Shown: piece by piece, positions 34,638 through 43,177 of the stretch
Numbering within the stretch: position 1 is the stretch's first letter
Layout: every line of letters starts with the position of its first letter
Made by a program: the position numbers and the translations under genes
Notes under the pieces: generated by a model
The model's input: only the letters and a program-made list of their open reading frames with translations
Database searches by the model: none
What the model was told of the DNA's origin: nothing
Assembly: GCA_031292355.1 (NCBI GenBank)
Contig: JARLHI010000060.1
Span: forward strand, 62,001 to 126,000
Source of the DNA: Candidatus Obscuribacterales bacterium
GTDB taxonomy: Bacteria; Cyanobacteriota; Vampirovibrionia; Obscuribacterales; Obscuribacteraceae
Length of the DNA: 64,000 nt
Direction: 5' to 3'

Positions 34638-36185
34638 TTAAAGTGGAATGTTTCCGTGTTTCCGGGCCGGACGTTCCACTCTTTTATTCTTCTGAGTCTT
34701 GAGAGCAGCTATCAATATGTCTCTGGTTTCACTTGGCATGATGACGTCATCGACATAACCAAGCTCGGCAGCTACATACGGATTGGCAAACTTCTCTTTG
34801 TACTCTTGCACGAGAGTGTCTGCGCGTTCCTTGCCACCTTCTCTTTCAATATCTTTTTTATAGAGCAGATTAACTGCTCCCTGAGCGCCCATCACCGCTA
34901 CCTCAGCTGTGGGCCAGGCAAAGTTGAAATCGCCGCCGACGTTCTTCGATCCCATGACATCAAATGCGCCACCATAAGCTTTTCTGGTGATGACCGTTAA
35001 TTTGGGCACCGTTGCTTCGCAGTAGGCGTAGAGTAATTTTGCACCATGTCGAATAATGCCGTTGTGCTCCTGGCTGATCCCTGGCAAATATCCAGGCACA
35101 TCAACAAGAGTGACGACCGGAATATTGAAGGCATCGCACGTGCGAACGAAGCGGGCGCCTTTGATTGATGCATTAATATCGAGAGTTCCAGCCAGTGATT
35201 TTGGCTGATTGGCGACCACGCCGACAACCGAGCCGCCGAGTCTGGCGAAGCCTGTAATCAAGTTTGTGGCAAACAAAGGGGCTACCTCAAATAGTTCGCC
35301 ACCATCAAAAATCTTGGTGATTACCGAATGCATGTCATAAGGTTTACTGGCGTCAGAAGGAACTAACGTATCAAGCTCTTTCATATCCGCCGGTTCAATC
35401 ACTTCGTCTGATTCAGGAGCGTGTTCAAGATTGTTGCTGGGCAGATAAGACAGAAGTTTTCGTGTCAGCCAGAAAGAATCATCCTCGTCTTCGGCTAGAA
35501 GTTGGGCGACACCACTTTTTTCGTTGTGAACTACGGCGCCACCTAATTCTTCTAGAGTGCAATTCTCACCAGTGACGGTGCGCACGATTTCAGGACCGGT
35601 GATGAACATATAGCTTTGATTTGCCACCATGATCGTAAAGTCGGTGACCGCTGGACTGTATACGGCACCGCCAGCGCAAGGACCGTAAATTACAGAAAGC
35701 TGGGGAATGACGCCCGAGCACTGGACATTACGAAAGAAAATATCAGCATAGCCTGCAAGTGATTCGACGCCTTCTTGAATTCGCGCGCCACCGCTTTCAT
35801 TCAGTCCAATTACTGGACATCCAGCCTGCTTGGCCAGATCCATGACTTTGCAAACTTTTCGGGCGAAGGCCAGTCCTAAAGCGCCACCAAGAAAGGTGGC
35901 ATCGTGAGAGAAAAGATAAACCGGACGGCCATCGATTTGCGCTTGACCAGTAACGACACCATCGCCTGGTGCCTTTTTCTTCTCGATACCAAAGCGGTCG
36001 CATTGATGCACGGCGTATCGATCAAGTTCAATGAAGGTGCCTGGATCGACTAGCTTTTCAATGCGTTCACGCGCAGTTAGAACTCCTTTTTCGTGGCGTT
36101 TCTTTCTTGCCTGGTCTTCTGTTTCAGAGGCTGTCTTTCGTTTTTGCAGCAATTTGGAACTGGGATCTAGTGCAGTTATTTCCAT
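34638..36185 (-). CDS. Acyl-CoA carboxylase carboxyltransferase (beta) subunit
   Basis: 515 residues, the carboxyltransferase half of propionyl-CoA or a related acyl-CoA carboxylase (PccB/MmdA family). It has both crotonase-like halves: GGARIQEGVESLAGYADIF and YGPCAGGAVYSPAVTDF in the first, RKAYGGAFDVMGSKNVGGDFNFAWPTAEVAVMGAQGAVNLLY in the second, with the Gly-Gly oxyanion pairs intact. It moves a carboxyl group between biotin and an acyl-CoA. No biotin carboxylase or biotin carrier gene is nearby, so its partners are encoded elsewhere, or it works as part of a decarboxylase. It follows mgtE by 38 bp on the same strand. Confidence 0.93.
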   Translation of the reverse strand: MEITALDPSSKLLQKRKTASETEDQARKKRHEKGVLTARERIEKLVDPGTFIELDRYAVHQCDRFGIEKKKAPGDGVVTGQAQIDGRPVYLFSHDATFLGGALGLAFARKVCKVMDLAKQAGCPVIGLNESGGARIQEGVESLAGYADIFFRNVQCSGVIPQLSVIYGPCAGGAVYSPAVTDFTIMVANQSYMFITGPEIVRTVTGENCTLEELGGAVVHNEKSGVAQLLAEDEDDSFWLTRKLLSYLPSNNLEHAPESDEVIEPADMKELDTLVPSDASKPYDMHSVITKIFDGGELFEVAPLFATNLITGFARLGGSVVGVVANQPKSLAGTLDINASIKGARFVRTCDAFNIPVVTLVDVPGYLPGISQEHNGIIRHGAKLLYAYCEATVPKLTVITRKAYGGAFDVMGSKNVGGDFNFAWPTAEVAVMGAQGAVNLLYKKDIEREGGKERADTLVQEYKEKFANPYVAAELGYVDDVIMPSETRDILIAALKTQKNKRVERPARKHGNIPL

Positions 36186-36223
36186 TTCTATCTTCCGTTT
36201 TATTCCGTTTTTCTATTTTGTGA

Positions 36224-37645
36224 TTAAACAATATGCGAGAGGAAACAGTGGACAATGGTCAAATAAATAGACATTGTACATACGTCGAGAACACTCGTGA
36301 TGAATGGCCCTGAGGCATGTGCTGGTTCAACACCAAATTTTTGAAATAACATTGGCATCAGTGTGCCAATTAAAACGCCTACAGTCATGGTCGCAAGAAG
36401 GGAAACACCTACGATGACGCCCAGATGATATTGGTTCTGGTGGAAGATAAAGCTCATGACGGCAGTGATTAGCCCGCAGCACAAGCCGAGCATTACTCCT
36501 ACTTTCAATTCGTGCGCGATATTTTTTCTAAGCAAACGCAAATTGATATTTGCTCCCTTAGACGTCGAGCGAATGACGATACAGGTACTCTGGGTGGCCA
36601 CAGAACCAGTTACGCCCGATAACAACGGCATAAACGAAGCGGCAGCCACGGTCTGTTGAATGACATAGTCAAAATGAGTGATAACGGAAGCCGAGCCTGA
36701 CTCGATCAACAACGTGACCAAAAGCCAGGGCAATCTCGCGCTGAAAGCTTTGGATACTGATACGCCCAGCAATTCGTTGTCTTCGGCATCTCCAGCGGTG
36801 ATACCAGACGACTGCAGTATGTCTTCTGTAGCTTCTTCGCGCAAAACGTCGATGATATCGTCGGCGGTGATAATACCGCGTAATTTGCCCTGTTCGTCGA
36901 CTACCGGTAGTGTTAAAAGGTCGTAGTGGCTAAGTTTTTCAGCAGCTTCTTCCTGGTCGGTTTGAGTTGTAACTGTGATCACACTGGTGTCCATCACCGC
37001 TGATACAGTTGCTTCTGGAGTGGCGGTCAATAAATCTTTTAAAGTGATCCATCCAACCAGTTTTTCATCTTCGTCGACGACATAGACGTCGTAGATTTGT
37101 TCTTCTAATTCAGCGTAAGTCTCGCGTAGATACGTCAATGCTTCGGCAATCGTCATTTGAGAGTGGAGCGCCAGATACTCAGTGGACATGATGCCACCAG
37201 CTGTGTCTTCGGCGAAACTCATTAGGTCATGGATATCTTGCGCGGCCTCAAGGTCGGTCATTTGGTTGATGATTGCTCGCGCTTTATCACGAGGCAGTTC
37301 GGTTAGCAAATCGACTGCGTCATCCGGCGACATGCGACTGATTAGGGGGACAACGCCGATGTCACCCAGAGAACTGAGCAGCTTCGTTTGTTTTTCGACT
37401 TCCAATTCGGCAAGTACAGCTGAAGCGTTGTCTAAATCGAGCAAGCGAAAACAAGATAGACGATGCGAATCATCCAGTTCACCCAGCCATTCTGCTAGAT
37501 CTGCCGGATGCTGCTCGTTTAAAAGCATGCGCAATTTTTGCCTTTGACCATTGTCGACCAGGGCAGTCAGATCCTCTGGCGCTAACATCTGCGTTTCGCT
37601 CAAGCTCGAGATTCCAGATAAGGGTACTGGCTGCGTGACGCGCAC
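36224..37645 (-). CDS. mgtE: Magnesium transporter MgtE
   Basis: 473 residues with complete MgtE architecture: N-terminal helical superhelix domain (about 20-135; DLAEWLGELDDSHRLSCFRLLD), two CBS domains (about 145-265; TAGGIMSTEYLALHSQMTIAEAL and VMDTSVITVTTQTDQEEAAEKLSHYDLLTLPVVDEQG), and five membrane helices (about 285-473) with PLLSGVTGSVATQSTCIVIRS, the pore segment. The cytosolic domains sense Mg and close the channel when it is plentiful. Start is a GTG at 37645. The gap to the sigma factor gene is only 104 bp, too short for a full M-box riboswitch. The C-terminus is complete. Confidence 0.95.
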   Translation of the reverse strand: MRVTQPVPLSGISSLSETQMLAPEDLTALVDNGQRQKLRMLLNEQHPADLAEWLGELDDSHRLSCFRLLDLDNASAVLAELEVEKQTKLLSSLGDIGVVPLISRMSPDDAVDLLTELPRDKARAIINQMTDLEAAQDIHDLMSFAEDTAGGIMSTEYLALHSQMTIAEALTYLRETYAELEEQIYDVYVVDEDEKLVGWITLKDLLTATPEATVSAVMDTSVITVTTQTDQEEAAEKLSHYDLLTLPVVDEQGKLRGIITADDIIDVLREEATEDILQSSGITAGDAEDNELLGVSVSKAFSARLPWLLVTLLIESGSASVITHFDYVIQQTVAAASFMPLLSGVTGSVATQSTCIVIRSTSKGANINLRLLRKNIAHELKVGVMLGLCCGLITAVMSFIFHQNQYHLGVIVGVSLLATMTVGVLIGTLMPMLFQKFGVEPAHASGPFITSVLDVCTMSIYLTIVHCFLSHIV

Positions 37646-37749
37646 CAGTGAGGCCCCTTAATTATAGGCCGTCGCTGCAAATTGCGGGTATTATTGATTT
37701 AAAAGCTCTGAATCTGCTTCACAAGCCTTTGATCGTTCTAATAAAAAGT

Positions 37750-38760
37750 CTAATCTTCGAGATAGCCGGCTAATTTGCTTGACCAATTGGGTTGTCGTAG
37801 CTTGCGAAAAGCCTTGTGCTCAATTTGGCGAACACGTTCGCGAGTGATATTGAAAAGTCTTCCGACTTCTTCGAGCGTACGTTGACGACCGTCTTCTAGA
37901 CCGTAACGCAGGTGCATTATGTCTCGCTCACGCGGTGTGAGTTGACTGAGCATGCGATTGAGATCCTGTCTCATCAATTCTTCGGCGGTCGTGGATTCGG
38001 GGCGCGTGTTTTCGTTGTCTTCGATTAAATCGCCAAGGTATGTTTCCTCGTCACGATTCAAAGGCATTTCCATCGAGACTGGCTCACGGTCTGCTTGAAT
38101 GATTTCTTGAATCTTATTGACCGACAATTCCATTGCTCCAGACAATTCAGTCTCATTTGGCTTGCGACCAAGTTCTTGAGACAGTCTGGCACTGGTTTTC
38201 TTCAATTTGTTGATTGATTCAACCATGTGTACCGGCACGCGAATAGTGCGCGATTTATCGGCAAGACCGCGACTGATAGCCTGTCTGATCCACCAGGTGG
38301 CATAGGTGGAAAATTTGAAACCTTTAGTGTGATCGAATTTTTCGGCAGCTCGAATTAGGCCGAGATTACCTTCCTGAATCAAGTCTTGGAATGGCAAGCC
38401 GCGATTGACATATTTTTTTGCTATCGATATAACGAGGCGCAGATTAGCTTGAATCAACTTTTTCTTGGCGTCTAAGTCGCCTTTGGCAATAAGTCGGGCA
38501 AGCTCAATTTCCTCATCGGGACGAATCATTTTGACGCGACCAATTTCGCGCAGGTAGAGCCTGACTGAGTCTTCAGAGAAACCCTCGGAGCTAGACGGCT
38601 CGGCCTCTACTTCGACTTCTGGTTCGTCGTCGAATGGGCTGGCTTCCGACCAGTCTTCAGCTAGTTCTTGTTTCACTTTCGCAGCCAAGGTATTGCACTC
38701 CGCAATGGTAAGGATTTCTGTACTCTTCTTACCCAGTTCACCAACTTCTTTAGCAGTCAA
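37750..38760 (-). CDS. Primary-type RNA polymerase sigma factor (RpoD/SigA)
   Basis: 336 residues. Region 1.2 ([29 protein letters not shown]), region 2 ([57 protein letters not shown]), region 3 ([30 protein letters not shown]) and region 4 ([49 protein letters not shown]) are all complete. The short acidic N-terminus ([15 protein letters not shown]) and overall size resemble cyanobacterial SigA and group 2 factors, not the long RpoD of proteobacteria. It could be the housekeeping factor or a close group 2 copy. Divergent from the DUF4388 gene, followed by mgtE. Confidence 0.93.
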   Translation of the reverse strand: MTAKEVGELGKKSTEILTIAECNTLAAKVKQELAEDWSEASPFDDEPEVEVEAEPSSSEGFSEDSVRLYLREIGRVKMIRPDEEIELARLIAKGDLDAKKKLIQANLRLVISIAKKYVNRGLPFQDLIQEGNLGLIRAAEKFDHTKGFKFSTYATWWIRQAISRGLADKSRTIRVPVHMVESINKLKKTSARLSQELGRKPNETELSGAMELSVNKIQEIIQADREPVSMEMPLNRDEETYLGDLIEDNENTRPESTTAEELMRQDLNRMLSQLTPRERDIMHLRYGLEDGRQRTLEEVGRLFNITRERVRQIEHKAFRKLRQPNWSSKLAGYLED

Positions 38761-38853
38761 GAGCTAGATTAAGTTTTGTAAAATTCGCAATAAGTTTCGA
38801 TGAGTCGCTCCCATTGTTGGGTGGCGCCATTATGATTTTGGTAGTGGAAGAAT

Positions 38854-38882
38854 TTGACGCACAGTACATTCGGCGCTCTACA
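38854..38882 (+). promoter_or_regulatory. Probable promoter of DUF4388 gene
   Basis: TTGACG at 38854-38859, a 17-base spacer, and TCTACA at 38877-38882. The -35 is strong and the -10 weak. A start of transcription near 38889 would fit the ATG at 38916 and would exclude the longer reading frame that opens at 38814. Confidence 0.4.
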
Positions 38883-38915
38883 GCATTTGAAATTCAACAG
38901 ACGAAGGTCTTATCT

Positions 38916-40664
38916 ATGATCGAAGGTAGCCTAAATGACATAAGTCTCCCTTCGTTACTGCAGCTTCTGTGCATAGAAAGTGAAAAAGAATACAAGCTCG
39001 TTTTAACTCGAAACAATGACCGCGGTGAGGTTCTTACTGATCACGGATTTATTGTGGGCTCGACTTACGGCATTCTCGAAGGCGAAGATTCGCTCTGTGA
39101 ATTGATTACGTGGCGTCAGGGACAGTTTTCCGCTGAGCGTTTTTATCCAGAGGGCGAAGTTCCAGAAAACCTTGCCTTGCCTTTTCAAGCGACGATGGAA
39201 TTCACTCAGGATGCGACTTTCCTGACAAGACAAAATGTCGGTCTCAATTCTGTCATTAGTGGTTCGATACTTTTTGGTAGCACGGCTTGGAAGGAATTGG
39301 TCAGCCGATATCCGCTAGATCGCGAATCGCTGTCTGTTCTTGCCTGGTTGCGCGAGGGGCGTTCCATGCGCCTGGCTATGCGCGAATTCGGTCTGGACTT
39401 AGCTCGTGCGACTGCAATTTTAAAGTCATTAGTGATCACAAAAAGCGTTGATGTCATCCGCATCGGGCGTGAGGAAGTCGAGGCTGCAAGCCTTGACAGC
39501 TCGGAAACAGTGGAGCCTTTAAAGTCGCGCATCATCACAACCGGCGAGCAGGCGTCGGCCGCTGCCCAGTTGGCACGTGAGGCGGCAAAGACTTTTGAGA
39601 ATCTTCCAGCTATAAACGATGAGTCTTTTGTCAGCACGGCTTACAAGGCTGACACTTCGCCTACTCCTGCTAATCAGCCGGCTGAAGGTTCGTATAATGT
39701 TGACCGAATTGCAAACGTTTCGGCTTCGACGGCTGCCGAAAATCTGCAGGGGCGTTCATCTGTAGAAGCTCGTTTGCGAGCCAAGCGAGCCGGAGCAAGC
39801 ACGCTTACTCGATTGCCATCTGTTTCGGCTGCGCAGGTGACGTCAGACGCCATTCCTGTATTGCCTCAACCGGACGCAGCGGGCGTGCCACCGTCTGAAG
39901 TGCCCTATGGTGGCACAGGTCATGCTGCAAGCGCTGGTCCACCTGAAAAGACAGGACTCATGCCTGGTGCAAATACTGGCGAGCCTGCCGAGGCAAAGAA
40001 AAAGACCGGATTGGATGCGCTTCTGCGCAATGCACACAAGCGCAATATAGAAGCAGCGATTGAAGCCGCACCAGAGGTAAAACAGCGTCCGGTCGATTCT
40101 GGCGTCAATCGCTATGTGACCAGACATACCGAAACTGCGGAAATCGACGCTTTAAAAGTGCCAGTGCCACACGATGATCCCCGATTTACGTCACGAACAG
40201 CGGCTTTGCCTCTTGTGGCACTGGATATAGAGCGTTTGTTGCGAGCGACTTTTTCCGCGACACCGTTTGGTCGCGCTTCTCTTGGAAATCCATCGCTTGA
40301 CCCGCAAAGACGCCAGACTGTTCTGGATGCCGAGTATGGAATGAGTCTTCTTGCCTCGATCGACGAAGCCACCCGTTCACCTGCGTCTATTCTTGCTTCC
40401 TGTAAGTACTGTCTCGATCGCGGTTATATAACGACCACGGACCAGGTTTTACCCTTGACTGTCGATTTGTTGCTCGGACGCATGGAAATTGATCAGTATT
40501 TGCTGCAGCGACGGCGCATCTCTGGCGATCAGCTGCATGATTTGACCAATATTGCCAATCAGGAAGGTATTAAGCTTACGCAACTATTGGTTAAAGGCGG
40601 ATTCCTCACAGAGGGCGACATAGAAACCCTTTCGCGTGAACAGAAGCGCTTTGCTTTTAAATGA
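38916..40664 (+). CDS. DUF4388-containing regulator-like protein
   Basis: 582 residues from the ATG at 38916, preceded by AAGG; the frame is open to 38814, but the N-terminus IEGSLNDISLPSLLQLLCIESEKEYKLVL is where DUF4388 (PATAN-like) proteins begin. This domain (1-100) is followed by a helical winged-helix-like part (about 110-190; ELVSRYPLDRESLSVLAWLREGRSMRLAMREFGLDLARATAILKSL), a long Ala/Pro/Ser linker (about 200-380), and a C-terminal helical module (about 470-582; YLLQRRRISGDQLHDLTNIANQEGIKLTQLLVKGGFLTEGDIETL) of the kind that begins GspE/PilB-like proteins. The family is linked to gliding, type IV pili and signalling in other bacteria. It leads a rightward gene set with trpS. Confidence 0.75.
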   Translation: MIEGSLNDISLPSLLQLLCIESEKEYKLVLTRNNDRGEVLTDHGFIVGSTYGILEGEDSLCELITWRQGQFSAERFYPEGEVPENLALPFQATMEFTQDATFLTRQNVGLNSVISGSILFGSTAWKELVSRYPLDRESLSVLAWLREGRSMRLAMREFGLDLARATAILKSLVITKSVDVIRIGREEVEAASLDSSETVEPLKSRIITTGEQASAAAQLAREAAKTFENLPAINDESFVSTAYKADTSPTPANQPAEGSYNVDRIANVSASTAAENLQGRSSVEARLRAKRAGASTLTRLPSVSAAQVTSDAIPVLPQPDAAGVPPSEVPYGGTGHAASAGPPEKTGLMPGANTGEPAEAKKKTGLDALLRNAHKRNIEAAIEAAPEVKQRPVDSGVNRYVTRHTETAEIDALKVPVPHDDPRFTSRTAALPLVALDIERLLRATFSATPFGRASLGNPSLDPQRRQTVLDAEYGMSLLASIDEATRSPASILASCKYCLDRGYITTTDQVLPLTVDLLLGRMEIDQYLLQRRRISGDQLHDLTNIANQEGIKLTQLLVKGGFLTEGDIETLSREQKRFAFK

Positions 40665-40680
40665 AGACCTGGCTCGGGCG

Positions 40681-40689
40681 TGTTATATT
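40681..40689 (+). promoter_or_regulatory. Extended -10 promoter element
   Basis: TGTTATATT at 40681-40689 has TG one base before TATATT, an extended -10. No good -35 is present at the right distance. It lies in the 124-bp gap before the small basic protein and trpS and could drive both. Confidence 0.4.
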
Positions 40690-40788
40690 CTTCTACTCGC
40701 CGTTTTGCGGTAACTGCGCGCAGCTTGTTGCTGTGCCTTTTAGTCCTCGGGTCCATTTTTCAAGCTTAAAGCTATATTCAGGAGAGTC

Positions 40789-40902
40789 ATGACAAACAAA
40801 TACAATGCTCGTGAAAAGAAGAAACGTCGTATCGCCAAAGAACGCAGACAATTAGCTCGCGTTCGTGAAGCTATCGCCAAAGCAGCCGCCAAGAAAGCTT
40901 AA
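40789..40902 (+). CDS. 37-residue very basic protein before trpS
   Basis: Read directly from sequence: starts MTNKYNAREKKKRRIAKERR and ends with AIAKAAAKKA. Roughly half of the residues are Lys or Arg, and the spacing suggests one long helix. A strong ribosome site, CAGGAGAG at about 40779-40786, precedes the ATG, and the stop is 3 bp before the trpS start, so the two are translated together. It resembles the small basic ribosome-associated or nucleic-acid-binding proteins in composition only; I do not recognise a family. Confidence 0.7.
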   Translation: MTNKYNAREKKKRRIAKERRQLARVREAIAKAAAKKA

Positions 40903-40905
40903 ACA

Positions 40906-41946
40906 GTGTCAACGCAACAAACCAGAAGTAAACGCATCATGTCCGGTATGCGTCCCACGGGACGTTTACATATCGGGCATTATTTTGGTGTTTTGTTGAA
41001 CTGGGTGCGTTTCCAGAGCCAGTACGAATCATATTTTTCAATCGTAGACTGGCACGCACTAACTACAAAATACGCAAACAGTCGGGCCATCAAAGCAGAC
41101 ATCTGGGAAGTTGCGCTCGATTGGTTGGCTGTAGGCATTGATCCCGAGCAATCAACTATTTACGTGCAATCTGCCGTTCCGGAGATTGCCGAATTGCATT
41201 TGTTGTTTTCTATGATCTGTCCTCAAAATTGGGTAGAGCGTGAGCCCACCCTCAAAGACATGGTCAAAATGCTCGCTGCCAACGAATCCGAAGCTGCTGA
41301 AAAAATCACCTATGGCATGCTTGGCTATCCAGTCTTGATGACTTCGGACATCCTTTCTTTTAGAGGTGAATTGGTTCCAGTAGGCAAAGACCAGGAATCG
41401 CATCTTGAATTTTCGCGAGACATCGCTCGCCGCTTTAATCATATTTATGGTGTGGATTATTTCCAGGAGCCAAAACCTGAATTCACAAGCACTCCCTTGT
41501 TGCGTGGCACTGATGGCCAAAAAATGGGTAAGTCATTCAACAATGACATCAAAATTGCCGACACCGCTGAAGATACCATCAAAAAGTGCAAAAGCATGGT
41601 GACAGATCGCACTCGTGTTGCTCGTAAAGATCCTGGGCACACAGATATTTGCGAAGTGCCATGGCCTTTGTATCAAGTCGTTGGTCAGAATTTGACCGCT
41701 CAGGTCAAAGAAGAGTGCGAAAGTGCTGCCATTGGTTGTGTTCAGTGCAAGGAACGTCTCGCTGGATGCATCAATGAATACTTCGCCCCCATGCGTGAGC
41801 GTCGAGCAAAACTAGCTGCTGATCCAGATCATGTTTTTAAACTTCTGGAGCACGGGAATATCAAAGCGCGCAAAGTAGCGATGCAAACACTTGCTGAAGT
41901 TCGTGAAATTATGGGCATGGTTACCTGGTCTTCGCTGAATAGCTGA
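40906..41946 (+). CDS. trpS: Tryptophanyl-tRNA synthetase
   Basis: 346 residues. Class I aminoacyl-tRNA synthetase that joins Trp to tRNA(Trp). The HIGH motif appears as RLHIGHYFG in SGMRPTGRLHIGHYFG, the KMSKS motif as GQKMGKSFNND, and the Trp-binding segment as MTSDILSFRGELVPVGKDQESHLEFSRDIARRFN. Length is normal for the bacterial enzyme. Start is a GTG at 40906, three bases after the stop of the small basic gene; no separate ribosome site, which supports coupled translation. The ligase gene follows by 7 bp. Confidence 0.96.
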   Translation: MSTQQTRSKRIMSGMRPTGRLHIGHYFGVLLNWVRFQSQYESYFSIVDWHALTTKYANSRAIKADIWEVALDWLAVGIDPEQSTIYVQSAVPEIAELHLLFSMICPQNWVEREPTLKDMVKMLAANESEAAEKITYGMLGYPVLMTSDILSFRGELVPVGKDQESHLEFSRDIARRFNHIYGVDYFQEPKPEFTSTPLLRGTDGQKMGKSFNNDIKIADTAEDTIKKCKSMVTDRTRVARKDPGHTDICEVPWPLYQVVGQNLTAQVKEECESAAIGCVQCKERLAGCINEYFAPMRERRAKLAADPDHVFKLLEHGNIKARKVAMQTLAEVREIMGMVTWSSLNS

Positions 41947-41953
41947 ATACTTT

Positions 41954-43177
41954 ATGTTGCCAAAAATTGAAGCAATTCTGGCCGTAAGCATTTGTCTGGC
42001 GGCCGCTTCTTTGCCTTTGCCTATCACTATCAGTTGGACCGTCATTATTCTCAGCATGATCGTCTGGGTCTCCTGGAAGCTCACTCTTCTAGCTCAATCC
42101 AAAAAGATGGCACTGGCTCTTGGACCGCTCAGTTTGCCTATCTTTGTGTATGCTCTGGTAGTCACGATATCTGGAGCGCCCAATACCAGTTTTCATGACG
42201 CCTGGCAGTCGCTGGCTAGTTTGCGCGTCTTACTCGTTTACTTTTTTGCTTACGATGTGTTTGCCTTGTCTCCCAGACTCAAACCAATTGCCTGTGCATG
42301 TTTGCTTTTCGTTTCGGGTCTCTCGGGCATCTGGGGCAGCATTCAGCAAATTTTCGACTGGCACCCTACTGGCTTTAAGTGGCTGCAGGGAACTGGTTTT
42401 CAAAGTGGGCCAATGGCTTTTGCTGGTCAAATGCAAATTTTTGCACTGCTTGCGCTTGGTTTTCTGTTGACGGGGGGCTATCGTTCTATGCCGCGCCCTT
42501 TTCAAAACAAATGGTTTTTTATGGTCATTTGTGCAGCCAATGTTGCAGGCATTATCTTTGCGAGCGAACGCAGTGCCTGGCTGGGTTTTCTGGTGTCTGT
42601 ATGTTTTTTGACCTTAGTTTTGTCGTCTCGCAAAGCGATGCTGCAAAGTTTTGCTGTATCGCTGGTGTCGGTATCAGCTGCCTGGTTGTTTATTCCTGTT
42701 GTAAAAAAGCGAATGTTGCCATTGCTCGATTGGCAGCATGAAGTCAGCTCCAAGGCTAGATTTAGAATGTGGGACGTGGCCATCGATCTCTTTAAAGACA
42801 AGCCGATTTTTGGCGTGGGTGCCACCAGATTTCCCAAAGTGGCTATGAAAGACGCTATCGTGCCAGGACGTTCTGAATTTTTGGACCACGCGCACAGTAA
42901 CTATTTTCAGGTTCTCTCGACGACAGGCGTTGTCGGGATGGCGGCCTATCTTTATCTTTGTCTATCAATGCTCGCGTGCGGCTGGCGGCATTTTAAGGCA
43001 AAACCAGTTCAGGTCTTCTATTTCAATTATGTAGATAGGGCAGTCGGGCTTTCCGTTCTTGCGATGGTGATATCGCTTATGGTATCAGGCATTTTTGAAT
43101 ATAATTTTGGCACCGGGCCGGTGCGTTTGCCGATGTTTTTCGTTCTAGCTTTTCTTGCTAAAAAAGCAGCACCTTAG
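41954..43177 (+). CDS. O-antigen ligase / polymerase-type membrane protein
   Basis: 407 residues with about ten membrane helices and the Wzy_C (O-antigen ligase) region: ERSAWLGFLVSVCFLTLVLSSRK, then the large outer loop with the conserved RFRMWDVAIDLFKDKPIFGVG and FLDHAHSNYFQVLSTTGVVGM, where the HAHN-like residues belong to the active site of WaaL/Wzy proteins. It should join undecaprenyl-linked sugar chains to an acceptor on the outer side of the inner membrane. Ligase and polymerase cannot be told apart by sequence. It follows trpS by 7 bp and overlaps the convergent MATE gene by 4 bp. The sugar genes at 1-5 kb could feed it. Confidence 0.88.
   Translation: MLPKIEAILAVSICLAAASLPLPITISWTVIILSMIVWVSWKLTLLAQSKKMALALGPLSLPIFVYALVVTISGAPNTSFHDAWQSLASLRVLLVYFFAYDVFALSPRLKPIACACLLFVSGLSGIWGSIQQIFDWHPTGFKWLQGTGFQSGPMAFAGQMQIFALLALGFLLTGGYRSMPRPFQNKWFFMVICAANVAGIIFASERSAWLGFLVSVCFLTLVLSSRKAMLQSFAVSLVSVSAAWLFIPVVKKRMLPLLDWQHEVSSKARFRMWDVAIDLFKDKPIFGVGATRFPKVAMKDAIVPGRSEFLDHAHSNYFQVLSTTGVVGMAAYLYLCLSMLACGWRHFKAKPVQVFYFNYVDRAVGLSVLAMVISLMVSGIFEYNFGTGPVRLPMFFVLAFLAKKAAP

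Noticed and set aside
37646-37749. M-box riboswitch before mgtE
   Set aside because: The gap to the sigma factor gene is 104 bp, too short for a full M-box, and I see no matching conserved segments.
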